Of a stretch of DNA of 64,000 nucleotides, positions 32,451 to 44,329 are shown piece by piece (the stretch's first letter is position 1; each line of letters starts with the position of its first letter). This stretch comes from UBA4732 sp963823075. GTDB taxonomy: Bacteria; Planctomycetota; Planctomycetia; Gemmatales; Gemmataceae. The position numbers and the translations under genes are program-made. Where the stretch lies: assembly GCA_963823075.1 (NCBI GenBank), contig CAWGKE010000014.1:197875-261874 (forward strand). The letters run 5' to 3'. The notes under the pieces are model-generated. The model saw nothing but the letters and a program-made list of their open reading frames with translations. It was not told the origin of the DNA and did no database searches.

Positions 32451-35400
32451 GGCATCACCTCCCGGAGGTCGAGGGTGATGGCGACCTGCGCCGGATCGTG
32501 GGCGACGCTCACCACATTTGGATGCAGGTGGAGGAAGTTCACCTCGATGGGCTCCGCCGCGAGGCGGAGGAGCGCCTCCTTGAGCGTCCCGCGGTCGGCG
32601 GGCACCGTGGTGAGACAGACGGCCCCGCGGTCAGTAAGCACCTGTGCTACGGCGGCTTCCCAGCCCGCAGCGAGTGCCACCGTGGTCTCGCCCGCCCGCA
32701 GCAGGTCAAGCAAGAGATCGCGGTCCGGTAGCGGGGCCTCGGCGAACGGATTATAGAACGACAGGCCCTGTGCGCGGACCAGGCAGCCGCGGGGCCAGAG
32801 GAGCCCGTAAACGGTCTGGAACCGCCAGAATGGGTCGTGGGCAGGAACGCCGCCCACCAGCGCCAGGTCTGCCTGGACTGCTGGCAACTGTGCGGCTACG
32901 TAGGCGTACACACGGGGGTCTATCTCGATGCCCAAGCGGTCCTCGGCCGCATTCCAGTCCTGGACGAGCCTGCGGAGCAGGACGTCGGTGGCCGGGGAAC
33001 TGCCCGGGCGGAGGATGCGGGTGTGGACTGCGCTCATGACCGGATGGTTCACCACGATTCCCCGGCGCGAGGAGTCTGCGGAGGGTGAGCGTGGCGACAG
33101 CGAGACCTGCGTGATCCGACGCCGAGCGCACGGCATCCAGGGCGACGTTGAGTTCGGCGTCGGTGGCGGTGAGAGCCAGGAGTCGGGTGAGTTCCCGATC
33201 AACGATCTCGAAGTCAGTCGCTGCCAACGCGCTCTCCGCGATCCGGAAAAACCGCCGCGGATCGGCGGCGAAGGTCCGGAGGATCTCCTCGACCACGCCG
33301 CCGCCACCGATGGTCGCCTCGGTGATCCACACCTCCTCGCATCCATCGGGCACGGGCGGCGATCCCAGGGGACGGGGACCGGGATCGATGTCGAGGTAAA
33401 GGTCGCCGGCCTCCATCTGCGGACAGGACTGCTGGCACGCTTCGAGGAGGGCACCGCCGAGCGTTGCCTTGTAGCGCCCTCGGCCCACCTCCGCCAGCCA
33501 TCGTCCGGCGGCTGCCACAAGACAGGAGCGATGGACCCGAGGGCACCGGTCACGGCCGGCGTCCGGCAGAGAGCGAGGAATGTGTCGTGGACCTTCTGGC
33601 GCACCTGGCCTCCGCCCGGGAGGTCGATCGCCTGGAAGATGACGCCCAGGACATCCGCGAGGGTGCCGCCGATGTCGCCCGCGTGCAGTCGGCGCTGGGC
33701 TTCCTCGACCGCGACCTCATCACCTACTGCCCGCGCCACCAGCGCCGAGAGGTAGATCTGCGCGAGCCAATCGCGCTGGAAGGCGTTGGCGAAGGCGTCC
33801 AGGGTGGTGTCGCTCTGCACCCGTTGCCGGAAGTACGCCGCGCGAAAGGCCCGCACCTTCCGGCGGTTGGGGTGGGTCGGGGAGAGGCCGAGGTCGGCGG
33901 GGATCGCGAAGCGGAAGACGATCCCGTCCGACTGCTGGGTGAAGCCAACGGCAGCGGGTTCGCCCGTCGCCTGCTCGACGAAGCGGATCGTGAGGTCAGC
34001 CTGGTTGCCGTTGCGGAAGGAGATGTTCGCGTGCGAGGCGACAGCGAAGCGCCGGACCTCGACATGGTTGCGCCGTTGTGGGTGTAGAAACGGATCTCGC
34101 CAATGACGGACTCCCACGCCGAGCCTCTGGGCGGCTCGAATCGCAGCCGGTCGTCCTCGCGGGCGGGGGCGAGTTGGCTGCGCCACTCAAGCTGGGCGTT
34201 CGAGGTGATGGCGACGTTTCCCGGAGGCTGGCGCGGGTGAATCTTCCAGGGACGGACACAGCGCACCTGTCGGACTGCCCCGCCCTCACGGACCTGGAAA
34301 CTGCCTGCCTCCTCGAACTCCTCGCAGAACACCTCGACCGGGATTGCCTGCAGCGGCGTCTGGAGGCTCTGCGGCGGCATCCAGTGGTGGGCGAATGCGT
34401 GGCGGTAGCCGAACCGGCGCGTCACCCGGCCTGGGGCGAGGGTGCGCAGGGCCTGCACGATGGACAGGAAGAACGACTCCCGTGCCTGCCCCTGCTGCTG
34501 CGGGTCGATGATGATCTCCACCTCGGGGAGGTTGAGGTCGCCGAAGAGTTGCTGCGGGATGAAGTCCGGGAGCGGGTGGTCCTTCACCAGATAATCGCGG
34601 CGTAGTCTCATCGGGATGCGCAGGCATGCGCCGCCAGCCGGATTCGAGCCGCCGCAGCAGGGTCGGGATAACCGCCGTCATTACCGGCCGGGGCGGGTCC
34701 CAGAGGACGGCTTGCGTGTCCTCGGCGGAAAGTGCCAGGGCGGCCCGGAGGTATCGCTCCAGGGAACGACACCGCGCTTCGTCACCGTCGAGGACCTCGG
34801 CCAGGATCTGCCGTTCCGCCTCTTGCCTGCGACGGCCATTGTCCGCCCACCAGCCGGTGCCTTCGGCGGGGGCACTGAAATCCTTCCAGACGCTCTCCGG
34901 CGGCAGGTTGGGCGGGAGTTCCCGCGCCACCCAGTCCATGAGGGTAAAGGCTGCCTGCATTCGCAGCACGTAGCGGTTGCCGACCGGGAGTGAGCGCAGC
35001 GGCAGCTGCGGGTCGAAGAGCTGGTCGTAGGCTTGGTAGGCGAGGCGGTCGCGGCCGTAGTCGGAGAGGACGACCGCCGTCCACGGGCGCATTGGCCTCG
35101 GCCGCCCGGCGCGACCCTTGCGTTGAATGAAGGCGGCCCAGTCCCGGGGAGCCTTGTGCTGCATCACCCCGCCCACCTCGGGATCGTTGTAGCCGACCTC
35201 CAGGGCTGCGGTGGCGACGACGACGTCGCTTCCTTGCTCGACGCCGACGTCCTGCGAGCTGGTACGACTGATGCGCAGAGGTTGGGCCAGCCCGAACGGG
35301 TGGCCGATGTCTTCGCAGAGCTGCCACGACTGGCCGAGGAGATGGCGCAGGTTGTTGTCGGGTTGCACGGTCGAACGGAGCGAGGCGAGTACTGTCCCGC

Positions 35401-36994
35401 CCGCTTGGGGCCGGCCCCAGCTGTCCAGTCCTTCGGCGTCCTGGAGATTGTTGTAGAGGCGGTTAGTGACATCCAAGTCATCGGTGAAGAGGAAGACGCG
35501 CTTCCCGTAAAGGCCCTGCGCTCGGGGAAGTGTTGGCGGGGTCGAGGATGCGGCGCAACAGCATCGCCGTTTGGATGCTGGTCGAGAGGAGACTCGTCCC
35601 CGCAGCCGGATCGCCGCGCAGGGCGAGCACGTACTCGACACTCTCTGGGATCGGGTCGAGTTCGATGTCCTTGGGGGACACCTCCTCGACCGTTCCCGGT
35701 CGCAGGCCCACGAGTTGACCGAAGAACTCCGCCGCGGTGCGGAGGGTCGCGGAGAGGCCGGTGAACTGGACTTTCGACCCGACGGCGTGCTGCCAGCGGC
35801 GCAGCAGGAGCGCCACCTGAGCGCCCGAGGTGCCCGAGTAGGTATGCACCTCGTCGAGGAGCATGATTTGCGGCCGGCGGATCGATGGGCCGAGGCCGAA
35901 GATGTGGCCGTACTGGCTGTTGCTCATCTGGCGGTTGAGCATCTCCGTCGTCGTGAAAAGCACGTCGGGAGGGGTCTTGGCCATGCGGGCGCGGGTCAGG
36001 AGCACTTCGTCACCGGAGACGGTCGCGCCACAAGCAGGCGAGGCGCAGTGGAGGGCCTCGACGCCACTGTCGGCATCGGCGATCCGCCACAGGAGATCGC
36101 CGTCGCACCGGGGGCAGCGGAGGAACGGACAGACGTAGCCGCCGGCGCGGGCGCGCCCCAGCTCTGGAAGCGCGCGAGTTCCCGGGCGTCCCGCGGTGTC
36201 GGCCCGAAGAAGGCACCAATCGTGAGTTTCCGCCCGGCCTGCCGCAGGAGCAGGGCGTCGAGGCGCCGTGCCTCCGCGTAGGTCTCCGAGAACTGGTCCT
36301 TGAGCAACTCGTTGCGGGGGTAGATCGCGATCGCCTTCGTCCAGTGGGAGGACTGTTCGACCAGGCCGGCTAGGTGGGTGAGCGCCGGCAGGTAGAAGGC
36401 CAGCGTCTTACCCGTGCCGGTCCCGGCTCCGATGATGAGGCCTCGGCTCGCCCGCGCCTCCAGGTCTAGGAGCATCCTCCGTGTCGCCTGGTACTGGAAC
36501 TCGGCGAGGCGAAGTGGCTCGGGTTCCCCGTCCCGCAGGAGGCACACGATCGCCTGGCGGCGGAGCGGGGAGAGGCGTAGCTCGGTGCCCAGGCGTTCGA
36601 GTACCTTGGCCGGATCGATCTCCCGGCGCGGGTAGCGGCGGGGTCGCCGGGCAAAGCGGTAGTCCGCTACGAGGGTCGGGGCGAGTTGCCAGGGGCGATT
36701 CGGGAACAGCTGCCGCAGCCGGGCGAAGAGCCGGACTGCCTCGGCCATGCGTGTCCGGAAGGCGTCGGACAGGTTCATGCGGAACGTGAAGAGGAGCCGC
36801 CGGTCGAGGAGGTCCTGGCGCAGTTCCTCCGCGGTGAAGTCCACGCCGCGTTCATTGATGACCTGCTGCGCGATTTCCTCGATTTCCGCCGCGCTGAAGG
36901 CACCGTCCACAACGCCCCAGGAGAGGAGTTTCTCCTCCTCCTGCTCCAGCCGGTCCAGGATCTCGCGGACGACCGCGTCGCGCGCCTGACTCAT
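32447..36994 (-). CDS. dpdJ: DpdJ, large DEAD-type helicase (several frameshifts)
   Basis: The start is the ATG at 36994 (MSQARDAVVREILDRLEQEEEKLLSW) behind AAGGGAG. Collinear pieces give about 1,500 residues. They include Walker A GAGTGTGKTLAFYLPAL, a four-Cys insert (GYVCPFLRCPRCDGDL...CASPACGATV), LLDEVHTYSGTSGAQ, TGLSATLR, VVVATAALEVGYNDPEVGGV and FIQRKGRAGRP. A long C-terminal region of unknown fold follows, to REVMP at 32447. Frame changes occur near 36165, 35530, 34610, 34060, 33490 and 33070, none at a conserved motif. DrmA of DISARM and DpdJ are related helicase types; the neighbours decide for DpdJ. It would unwind or translocate DNA in restriction. Confidence 0.85.
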
Positions 36995-37007
36995 GAACCA
37001 CTCCCTT

Positions 37008-37727
37008 CTACAGGCCGAGGCTCGCGACCCTGATGGAGAACGAGCGCGCGATGCCGTGCTGGGTGAGCCAACGATGTACCTCGTCGGTGAGGAGGTCGAG
37101 TTGTGCCCCCGCCGGAGCCGCCGCCGCCTTGAGGAAGGCGACCACGGCCGCCGGCACGTCACCGCCGCCCAGCTGGCTCCAGGCCCGCTGCAGTTCGCCC
37201 ACTTCGGCGTCGAATTCCCGGAGTTCTTCTGCACTCTTCGGTAGTGTGAGGCGGGTCAGGCCGAGTTGCTCTGCTCGCTGTCGGAGCAGGCGCACCTCCC
37301 GAGGGAACGCCGTGGCGAGGACATCGAGCACCTCACGGTTCGTGCCGGGGATACTTCTCTCGGTGTATTTCAGCCAGGCGGCCTGAAGTTCGGTCTCCAG
37401 CCGGTCCGCGATGCCAGCGACCGACTCGCCGAACTGGGTGGCGGCAAACGTCCGCTCGTCGATGAGCGACTCGGCCTTGGCGCGAAACTGCCCGCGGACT
37501 GCGGAGACCTGAGCGACAAGCCGCCGGGCGTCTTGGCCCATGTCAATGCGGGCGAGCCTTGCGGCACTGAGCGTCCGCAAGACAGCGAGGAGAGGAGCAA
37601 ATCGGCTGACCTGATGGGCGAACTGGTCGCGCACTTTCTGAAACCGCTTGAGCTGCTCGACGTTCAGCCTCAGTTGCTTCTTCTCGGCGATTTGCTCGCT
37701 CACGTTCCGGCACTGGTCAAGGATCAC
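37008..37727 (-). CDS. Dpd-operon helical protein (DpdI-like candidate)
   Basis: The 239-residue intact protein starts at an ATG at 37727 that overlaps the preceding stop (ATGA). It opens MILDQCRNVSEQIAEKKQLRLNVEQLKRFQKVRDQFAHQVSRF and is coiled-coil/helical almost throughout, without transmembrane segment or catalytic motif. It lies between dpdH and dpdJ, which is where dpdI would be by gene order. I cannot confirm the family from sequence memory. It may work as a complex with the similar-sized helical product just upstream. Confidence 0.6.
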   Translation of the reverse strand: MILDQCRNVSEQIAEKKQLRLNVEQLKRFQKVRDQFAHQVSRFAPLLAVLRTLSAARLARIDMGQDARRLVAQVSAVRGQFRAKAESLIDERTFAATQFGESVAGIADRLETELQAAWLKYTERSIPGTNREVLDVLATAFPREVRLLRQRAEQLGLTRLTLPKSAEELREFDAEVGELQRAWSQLGGGDVPAAVVAFLKAAAAPAGAQLDLLTDEVHRWLTQHGIARSFSIRVASLGL

Positions 37728-38362
37728 GCATCACCTCCTGCGGAGCCGCTGGCCGCGAGTTCATCCGCAAGAGCCTGTAGCTGGTCTAGGCTCTGGGCGA
37801 TGGCCTGCTGTGCCTCTTTTAGCTCTCCTGCGCCTTCAAGCTGCGTGATCTCCGTTGCGACCCGCTTGCGGGAGCCCTCCAGGAACTGCGATGTCAGGGT
37901 CATGAAATCCTCCGCCGTCGCCATCAACTCGCCGTAGTCACGGCCGAGTTCGACGAGGAGGGCGGCAGGGTCGGTCTCTGCACGCATCCGCCCGACGGCT
38001 TCGAGACACTGGTCGAGCCTGACCCTGGCGAACGCGTCGAGCGCCAGTTCAAGCCGTTCTCGGCTGACGCCCGCGAACACGCCTTCGTCCCGCGCCGCCT
38101 GCATGATTTCTCGGACCATTGCGACTAGATCGTCGCGGGTGGTGTCGGCTCCGATCACCTCCCGCACTCGGGCGAGCCACACAACGTGTCGCTCTCGTTC
38201 CTCCTGACCGCCTTGGTGAGCGAGAGAATCGACCTTCTCTCTCGCCTTCCGAATCGGAGCGTACATGTCCCACATGTCTTCAGGAATGGTCTCCTTCGGT
38301 CGCCAGTCCTTCCGCAGCGCACGGAGAGGTTCAAGGATTTGGGTCACGTCGATGACCTGCAC
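37724..38362 (-). CDS. Dpd-operon helical protein
   Basis: The 212-residue intact product starts at the ATG at 38362 (MQVIDVTQILEPLRALRKDWRPKETIPEDMWDMY). It overlaps the end of dpdH by 19 bases and the next gene by 4. It is highly charged and helical (EKVDSLAHQGGQEERERHVVWLARVREVIGAD; a long C-terminal coiled coil with LTSQFLEGSRKRVATEITQLEGAGELKEAQQ). There is no recognisable enzyme motif. The tight overlaps show it belongs to the dpd restriction operon. Whether it or its neighbour is DpdI is open. Confidence 0.6.
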   Translation of the reverse strand: MQVIDVTQILEPLRALRKDWRPKETIPEDMWDMYAPIRKAREKVDSLAHQGGQEERERHVVWLARVREVIGADTTRDDLVAMVREIMQAARDEGVFAGVSRERLELALDAFARVRLDQCLEAVGRMRAETDPAALLVELGRDYGELMATAEDFMTLTSQFLEGSRKRVATEITQLEGAGELKEAQQAIAQSLDQLQALADELAASGSAGGDA

Positions 38363-40849
38363 TTTGGGATGCCCCCTTTGGTGCAGCCGATGTGAAACCG
38401 GAGAATATCTTTCAGCCCTTGATGGTTCGCCTGGAACACCTTGAAAAGCTCCTTCCAGGACGCGGAACGGTGGTCACACTCGATGCTCTCGATTCTCTCG
38501 AAGAGTGCGCTCAACTGGTCGTCCGTCGAGGTCTTGCTCGCTAGGCGGTCGATTCGCCATGCGGGCCGCCAGCGCGAGGAATTCCGCCGCGGCCGGCGCC
38601 GGGTTCCACGCTCACCCCAGCCTTCGTCGGCCGGCGGAGTTGGTCGAGGACGGTCTGCGCCCAGCCATCGAGTTGCTGGGCGTATTTCCGCAGGTAGTAA
38701 CTCCCGGACTGGCCGCCGTACTGGAACCGCCAGCTGCCGTGGTGGACGAAGAGCAGCATCCCCTGGAGGGCGAGGGCCGCGTCGGTGAAGGACTTCTGGT
38801 CTGTCGGGATGGTGAGCTGCACGATGGCCTGTGTGCCGCTGCGTACTCTGCCGCTCGAAGTTGAGCTTCTCTGCCGGAACGGCTTCTTCGGTTCTGTGGG
38901 GCCGCTGAAGTGACCCTTCGACGAGGATCTCAGCGTCCCAGTTGATTCGCGACTTGACCGCGTCGAAGACGGCCTCACGCAGAGGCGTTGACCAGGTTCT
39001 GGGGCCAGCGACCACGCCGTTCTGCCACTCGACGAGTTGACGGAGTTGGGTCTCCAGCTTCTCGGGCAAGCTCTGCGTCGGCACAGGGCGATTCTGTTCT
39101 GGTGCCGGCCGATCCGGGGTTGGCTTCGGCGTTGGCGGCACAGGCTGCGGCGGAGCGGCACCGATGAGCGGCAGACCGAACGCCTCATGTACTCCGGGGT
39201 GCAGGTCGATGACGCGTTCGCTCGTGGTCCAGAGGTCGATAAGCGTGAGACGGCGCTCACGGGTCGCCGGGTTCGGGTCGCGCCGCTTCAGGTCATCCTT
39301 CAGCGCTCGGACTCAGCCTGGGGTTCTTGAAATGGTCGAGGAGGGCCGGAGGCGGGAACTGGCCCGCGCGCAGGTCATCGACGTAAGTGGCCAGCACGGC
39401 CTTCAGGACATCTTTGATGACGAACCGGGGGTTGAACCCTTCCGGGCTGGCCCGCTCGACCATCCGCCGCACCGCAATCGGGTTGAAGGGGTAGAGCCCA
39501 ATCCCACCTCGTTCGCCGAACGCCTCGTGGCACTTGGCCCGGTGCTCGCAGCCCGAGCAGGCGATCGGTGGCGGTTCTGCGGCGTTGTTTCCGGTCGAGT
39601 GAGATGATTCCAGCCACTGGGTGAGGTCGGTCTCCGGGAGTCGCGCCGCGTTCAGGTAGCGGGCCACGAACCGCTCGATCTCGGCCTCCGTTATCACGTC
39701 CCCGCTATCGCCGGGCGGGTCGAGCGTCACGCAGAAATCGACCCGGGTCTGGACCGTGTCGTATAGCGTCCCGAAGTAGCCCTTCGTACAGGCGAGCACG
39801 GTCCGCATCGGACACAGCCGCGGGCGTCCCTCCTGGTGCGGGCGGGCGATGATCGCCTCCAGGAGTTGCATGTCGATCCCCTGGAGCTTGGCGAAGTCCT
39901 CGATGAGCAGGATGAGTTCGGTGCCCTGAGCGGCCAGTGCCTCACGCACTTCGAGCATGAGTCTGAGGAGCGCGTCGCCGCGGAATTCCAGGAGTTCGGT
40001 GACGGCGGTACTCAGGTGGAGGTTGAGCCAGTTCACCACCTCGGCATGCAGGGTCTTCGTGGTGTCCCCGACGAGTTGGCTAAAGAACGAGCGGGCCTTC
40101 AGACTCGCCCGCTTGATGTCGCTCACCCGCAGCGGCAGGTCCTCCTCCTTGAAGCCGCGCTTCTCCTCCAGTCGCTCGACGGCGGCGGACTTGCCGATGG
40201 TATGCTGGACCAACCGGTCGATCACGCCCCCGTCATGGAGAAGCGCCTCGCGGAAGAACGGATCGTAGAGCAGGTTCGGCAGCTGCTGGGCCAGGTCCGC
40301 CTGCACCTCAGTCAGTCCTTGCATCTTGTGCGGGCCGTTCGGGCCACAGGCGACAGCCAGGTTGTTGAGCAGCTTCTCGCGGGCCTCCTTCTCCGAACGT
40401 AGTTCGCTCGTCGCACGCCGCAGCCGCGAGCGGTAGTCGTTGAATCGTGAGTCATCTTTCACGCCGGGGAGCTTCAGCACCCGGTCGAGGACATCCCAGA
40501 GGTTCGTATCGACCTTCGGCACGAGGAGAACATGGCGGTTCGGTGACGGCGGGATGTTGACCGCGAGCCAGCGGACCAGGTGGGACTTGCCCGTTCCGGC
40601 GTTCCCCAGCACGGGGACGAAGGCGAAGTCCTTGGGCCGGAGGAGTTCTTCCAGGAACTGCCGCTCGCTGTAAAGCGCCGCCGCGCGCTCCACCGACTGG
40701 CCCTTGTAGAGGGCGGTGAGCGTGGTGCGGAACATCTTCACCGGATGGTGGACCGCGAGGAACACGTGGGTCGGCGGCTGAAGCGCCTCGGTGTTCATCA
40801 CCCTCTCGGCCCAGGCCGGTTCCCAACAGACGAATTGCTGAAACGGCAT
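38344..40849 (-). CDS. dpdH: DpdH, P-loop ATPase (several frameshifts)
   Basis: The start is the ATG at 40849 behind AAAGGGACG. The N-terminal 510 residues are in one frame: MPFQQFVCWEPAWAERVMNTEALQPPTHVFLAVHHPVKM, Walker A VLGNAGTGKSHLVRWLA, Walker-B-like ELILLIEDFAKLQGID, TVLACTKGYF, and a zinc-type CSGCEHRAKCHEAFG. Frame changes near 39300, 38850 and 38560 lead through a proline-rich linker (PTPKPTPDRPAPEQNRP). They also cover a C-terminal domain (TIPTDQKSFTDAALALQGMLLFVHHGSWRFQYGGQSGSYYLRKYAQQLDGWAQ). The end is at 38344. The ATPase with a zinc cluster, lying between dpdG and the small genes, fits DpdH. Confidence 0.78.
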
Positions 40850-40862
40850 CGTCCCTTTCCCC

Positions 40863-41757
40863 CTACACAGCCCGTAGCAGGATGACGTGCGACACGGGTT
40901 CGACGCGGTCACCGTCCGGCAGCAGCAGTGTCGTCGCGTCCGAGTCCTGCGCGAGTTCCACCACGCCTTCGTCCCGCAGCCGGAGCCAGGCGAGGGCGGT
41001 CGTACTGGAGAGACGGCCTGGCTCACGGGCGAGCACCCGATCGATGTCGGCCCGCAAAAACCCGCCCTCGAAGACCGGGCAGACCTGGGTCAGACGGCTC
41101 ATGACGTCCGGCAGAGGGTGTCGGGTTTTCGGCTTCCCGGGCATGACCTCCGAGAGCCGGAGCTTGAGGTGGGCGGTAGGGTCTGGTGTGAGGACGCTCT
41201 TCCCGCCCCGCACGTGCATCCATCCGAACCTCAGAAAGCAGACCCAGTCCTCGAAGTTGCCGTAGCGGGCGTTGTTCGTCAGGCCGAGCCGGTCTTCGCC
41301 GAACCTCTCAGAGACAGCCTTCTCGACCTCGGGCCAGGTGCCGGGAGCATCGCAAGGCATCCTGGGCGAGGTACCAGGCGATCTGCCGACCCAGGTCGTG
41401 GTTCGCATCCCGCTCGGTCACGAAGAAGAGCCGCGCGAGCGTGACCGGAAGCATCGCCTCGGCTGTCGCCGGGTTACGGGCCGAGTCTGGGAGTGCCGGG
41501 TTGAGCCGGACCTGCCCGTCCGATTCGGTGAGGAGTCCCATCGCGACGCACTCGTTGACGGTCTTGCGGACCATGTCCCTCCCGCCGCCCTCCCGCTCGG
41601 ACTGTCCCTCCCCATCGTCGGTGCGGACTAGCGACTCGGGGGAGAGCGTCCTCTCGATGACATCGCTGGTCTCGCTCCGCCCTTTGGTCCGTAGGAGGAA
41701 CCGGTAGACGCCGATCAGGCGGCTCGGCACCGCGTAGGCTTCTGTGATGACGCTCAT
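40863..41757 (-). CDS. dpdG: DpdG-like protein (one frameshift)
   Basis: The start is the ATG at 41757, overlapping the dpdF stop as ATGA. MSVITEAYAVPSRLIGVYRFLLRTKGRSETSDVIERTLSPESLV is followed by a winged-helix-like segment (DMVRKTVNECVAMGLLTESDGQVRLNPAL). A shift near 41360 leads into APGTWPEVEKAVSERFGEDRLGLTNNARYGNFEDWVCFLRFGWMHV and a second winged-helix-like end (STTALAWLRLRDEGVVELAQDSDATTLLLPDG). It totals about 297 residues. Function is unknown; two possible winged helices suggest DNA binding. The name rests on its place between the RecQ-like helicase and the ATPase. Confidence 0.68.
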
Positions 41758-44329
41758 ACTCCGACCCTCGTGCAGAACTCCTCGATGGGGTAGCTCGTCC
41801 AGCGGATAGTTTGGGCGAGCATACAGTGCGGTTTCTCCGGGTCGCGTGTGTCCGCAGGGAGCCAGAGTATGCGCGGGGCGTCCAGGTCTGTCGCGCACCC
41901 GACCGAACGCAAGATGGTCGCGAGGACCGCCGTCGGTGGGCGGATAATCAGCGCCGGCACCGGCGGCAGGTGGAGCGGCCGCCACTCTTCATCGAAGAAC
42001 ACCGGCGTGCTCGGCGGCGTCGAGAAGAGCGGTCGCAGCCGCTCCAGTTCCTCGGCGGGGGCCACGACCGATCGCACCCCCTTTGCGACGAGGAAGCGGA
42101 CCAGGCGTTCCCGCCGCTGCCGGTCGCTGCCGGTCGCCCGGTCCATGAGGTCATCGAACAGCACCGCCTCCCCGGCGGAGCCTAGCAGCCGGGAGAGGTC
42201 GGCAGGAAGATCGGATCGCACGTTCAGCCATGCCGGTCGCGGTGTGGGCATCACCCCCGCACTGGACCGGAGACCGTGCCGACGGCAGGCCGGGCACCCG
42301 CCGCAGCTTCGGGAGACGAGGCTCGCAGCCCGTGGCTGCTCCCCGGCCCGCAGCGGGATCTCGTAAGCCTCGGCGAATATATCGGCGAAACACCGGCTCC
42401 CAGCGAGTGCTTCCGACATCAGGTCGAGCCCGCGGCGGGTTGCGCGAGCGGTCTTTCCGCGAGAATGCTCGACCGTGTGCCGCCAGGTCGCCTCCATATC
42501 CAGATGCACCTCGTGGGCGATTCGCAGCACCCGCTGGTTGCGGTGCCGCTCGAACTCACTCTGGAACCGCTCCTCATCGAAGATTCCGTCCTCTCCGAGG
42601 AACTGGTCGCGGCGCGGCGGCGGCTGGGCGTCCAGGTCGATGACCTCGCTTCGCGCAAGGAGGGCGAGGGTGTGAACATTCCAGGCAACGTGCGCGCTGT
42701 TGGAGAAGTCGCCGAACCTGTACTCCGGCACCACGTCCACCGGAACGCGGATTCGGCCGTCGGGCAGTTCCTCTTTGCGGAAGAACATGGCTTGCCAGCG
42801 CCCATAGCCTTTCTCGGTGGTGATGATGGTCTTCTGGTTCAGGTCACGGGCGACCTCGCGGTCCTCTGGCGTGTGCAGCAGGAGCGAGACGCTCGCCCGG
42901 CCGTCGCGCCCGCCCCGGCCCACCTCCTGGTAGAATCGGTCGATGTGCTCGGGGACGCAGGCGTGGATCACGGCACGGACGTTGTCTTTGTCCACTCCCA
43001 GCCCAAACGCGGAGGTGGCGACCACAAGATCGAGATCGTCGTCCTGCCAGGCACGCACGACCTCTACCCGTTCCTGGGGGCGGCTCGCGCCGGTCACTGC
43101 TGCCGTGCGGCGGAACCCCGCGCCCCGCAAGCGTTCTAGCCAGGCCTGGGCATCGGACACCTTGGTGACGTAGAGGATGAGCGGGCGGGGAAGGTGCCGG
43201 ACGGCCTCGAACAGGTGCCCCTGACGGGCCGCCTCATCCTCGCAAGCCGCGACCCAGTACGAAGGCTCCGGGCGGAGCTGCACGGCGGAGAGCACGGCAA
43301 AGGGCCCCGGCCTGCCGAAGAGGGTTTCCAAGGTATCGAGGCAAGCCTCCGTCATCGTGCCCGTGAGCAGGACCGTCTTGAACGGCTCCCCGCGCTGCCG
43401 GAGCAGATCCTGCCGCAGGCCCGCCAGTTCCTGGAACTCCGGACGGAAGTCGTCCCCCCACTGATCGACGATGTGGGCCTCGTCCACGGCCAGCAGGCGG
43501 AGTGAGCCGTGGGTCGCGGCGGTGTAGAGCGGCCCTGCGAGCGACCGGAGCAGGCTCTCAGGGGACGTGAACACAATCCGCTGGCTGCCGGCGCGGATGC
43601 GCTCGCGGATGCCCCTGTTCCGCTCCTCCGTCATGCCGTCTCCCCCGCCGAAGTACGCGGTTGCGTGAGGGACGTAGTGGGCCAGCACTCGCTCCTGGTC
43701 GATGGCGAGCGCGGTCGTGGGGACCACCACGACACTGAAGCCGGCAGGGTCGATGAGGGCGGGAACGTACCCACAGAGGCTCTTGCCGGCTCCCGTGGGC
43801 AGATTAACCACGAGAGTCGAACCGGGTGGCGCCATAAGCACGCCCCGGACGGCCTCTCGCTGCCCGGCGCAGCGGTAGTTCCGCCATGCTGCAAACGGGT
43901 GGAGGAAGGGATCGCCAGGGAGAGACTCTCCGTAGTCGCGGCGGGTGTCCGCGGCAGCCGCCGGTCCATCGACCGGGTAGCAAGCCGCTTCCGGCAGCCA
44001 CCCTGGCGTCCAGGTACGGGCGCGAAGGTGGATGGAGTGGGCGGACTCGTTTACGATGTCGATGCCGAACTGATCCCAGGCAGCCGGGCTCGGCCAGGGG
44101 GCTGCCCTCGGCACCGTGAGGATTGGGGAGACCCCGGCCTGCTTCTCCTGCTCGCGGCGCAGCGCGTGACGGGTCAGGACAGCCAGGTCGGCCGGCCCGG
44201 GCCCCATCGCGGTGGCTCAAGCGCGCGAAGGAGTCGCCGGTTGCAGGCTTCGGCAAACGACGAGACATCGGCTGGCTGCGGGTGACGCCCGGACACGACC
44301 TCGTGGAAGAGTGCGAATTCGTCAGTCAT
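41754..44329 (-). CDS. dpdF: DpdF, RecQ-like helicase (one frameshift)
   Basis: The start is the ATG at 44329, overlapping the dpdE stop by 8 bases. After MTDEFALFHEVVSGRHPQPADVSSFAEACNRRLLRALEPPR the frame shifts near 44210 and then stays open to 41754. Superfamily-2 RecQ motifs are clear: RCAGQREAVRG, Walker A LPTGAGKSLCGY, VVVPTTALAIDQ, VDEAHIVDQWGDDFRPEF, LLTGTMT, VVATSAFGLGVDKDNVRAVIH and RFYQEVGRGGRDG. A cysteine cluster (CGGCPACRRHG) and a C-terminal domain follow. It totals about 857 residues. It should unwind DNA during recognition or destruction of unmodified DNA. Confidence 0.88.

Noticed and set aside
31920..36994. DISARM system, suggested by a large DEAD helicase beside a PLD protein
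   Set aside because: No DISARM methyltransferase is found, and the neighbours (RecQ-like and SNF2 helicases, ATPase, DpdA/B/C) match Dpd.
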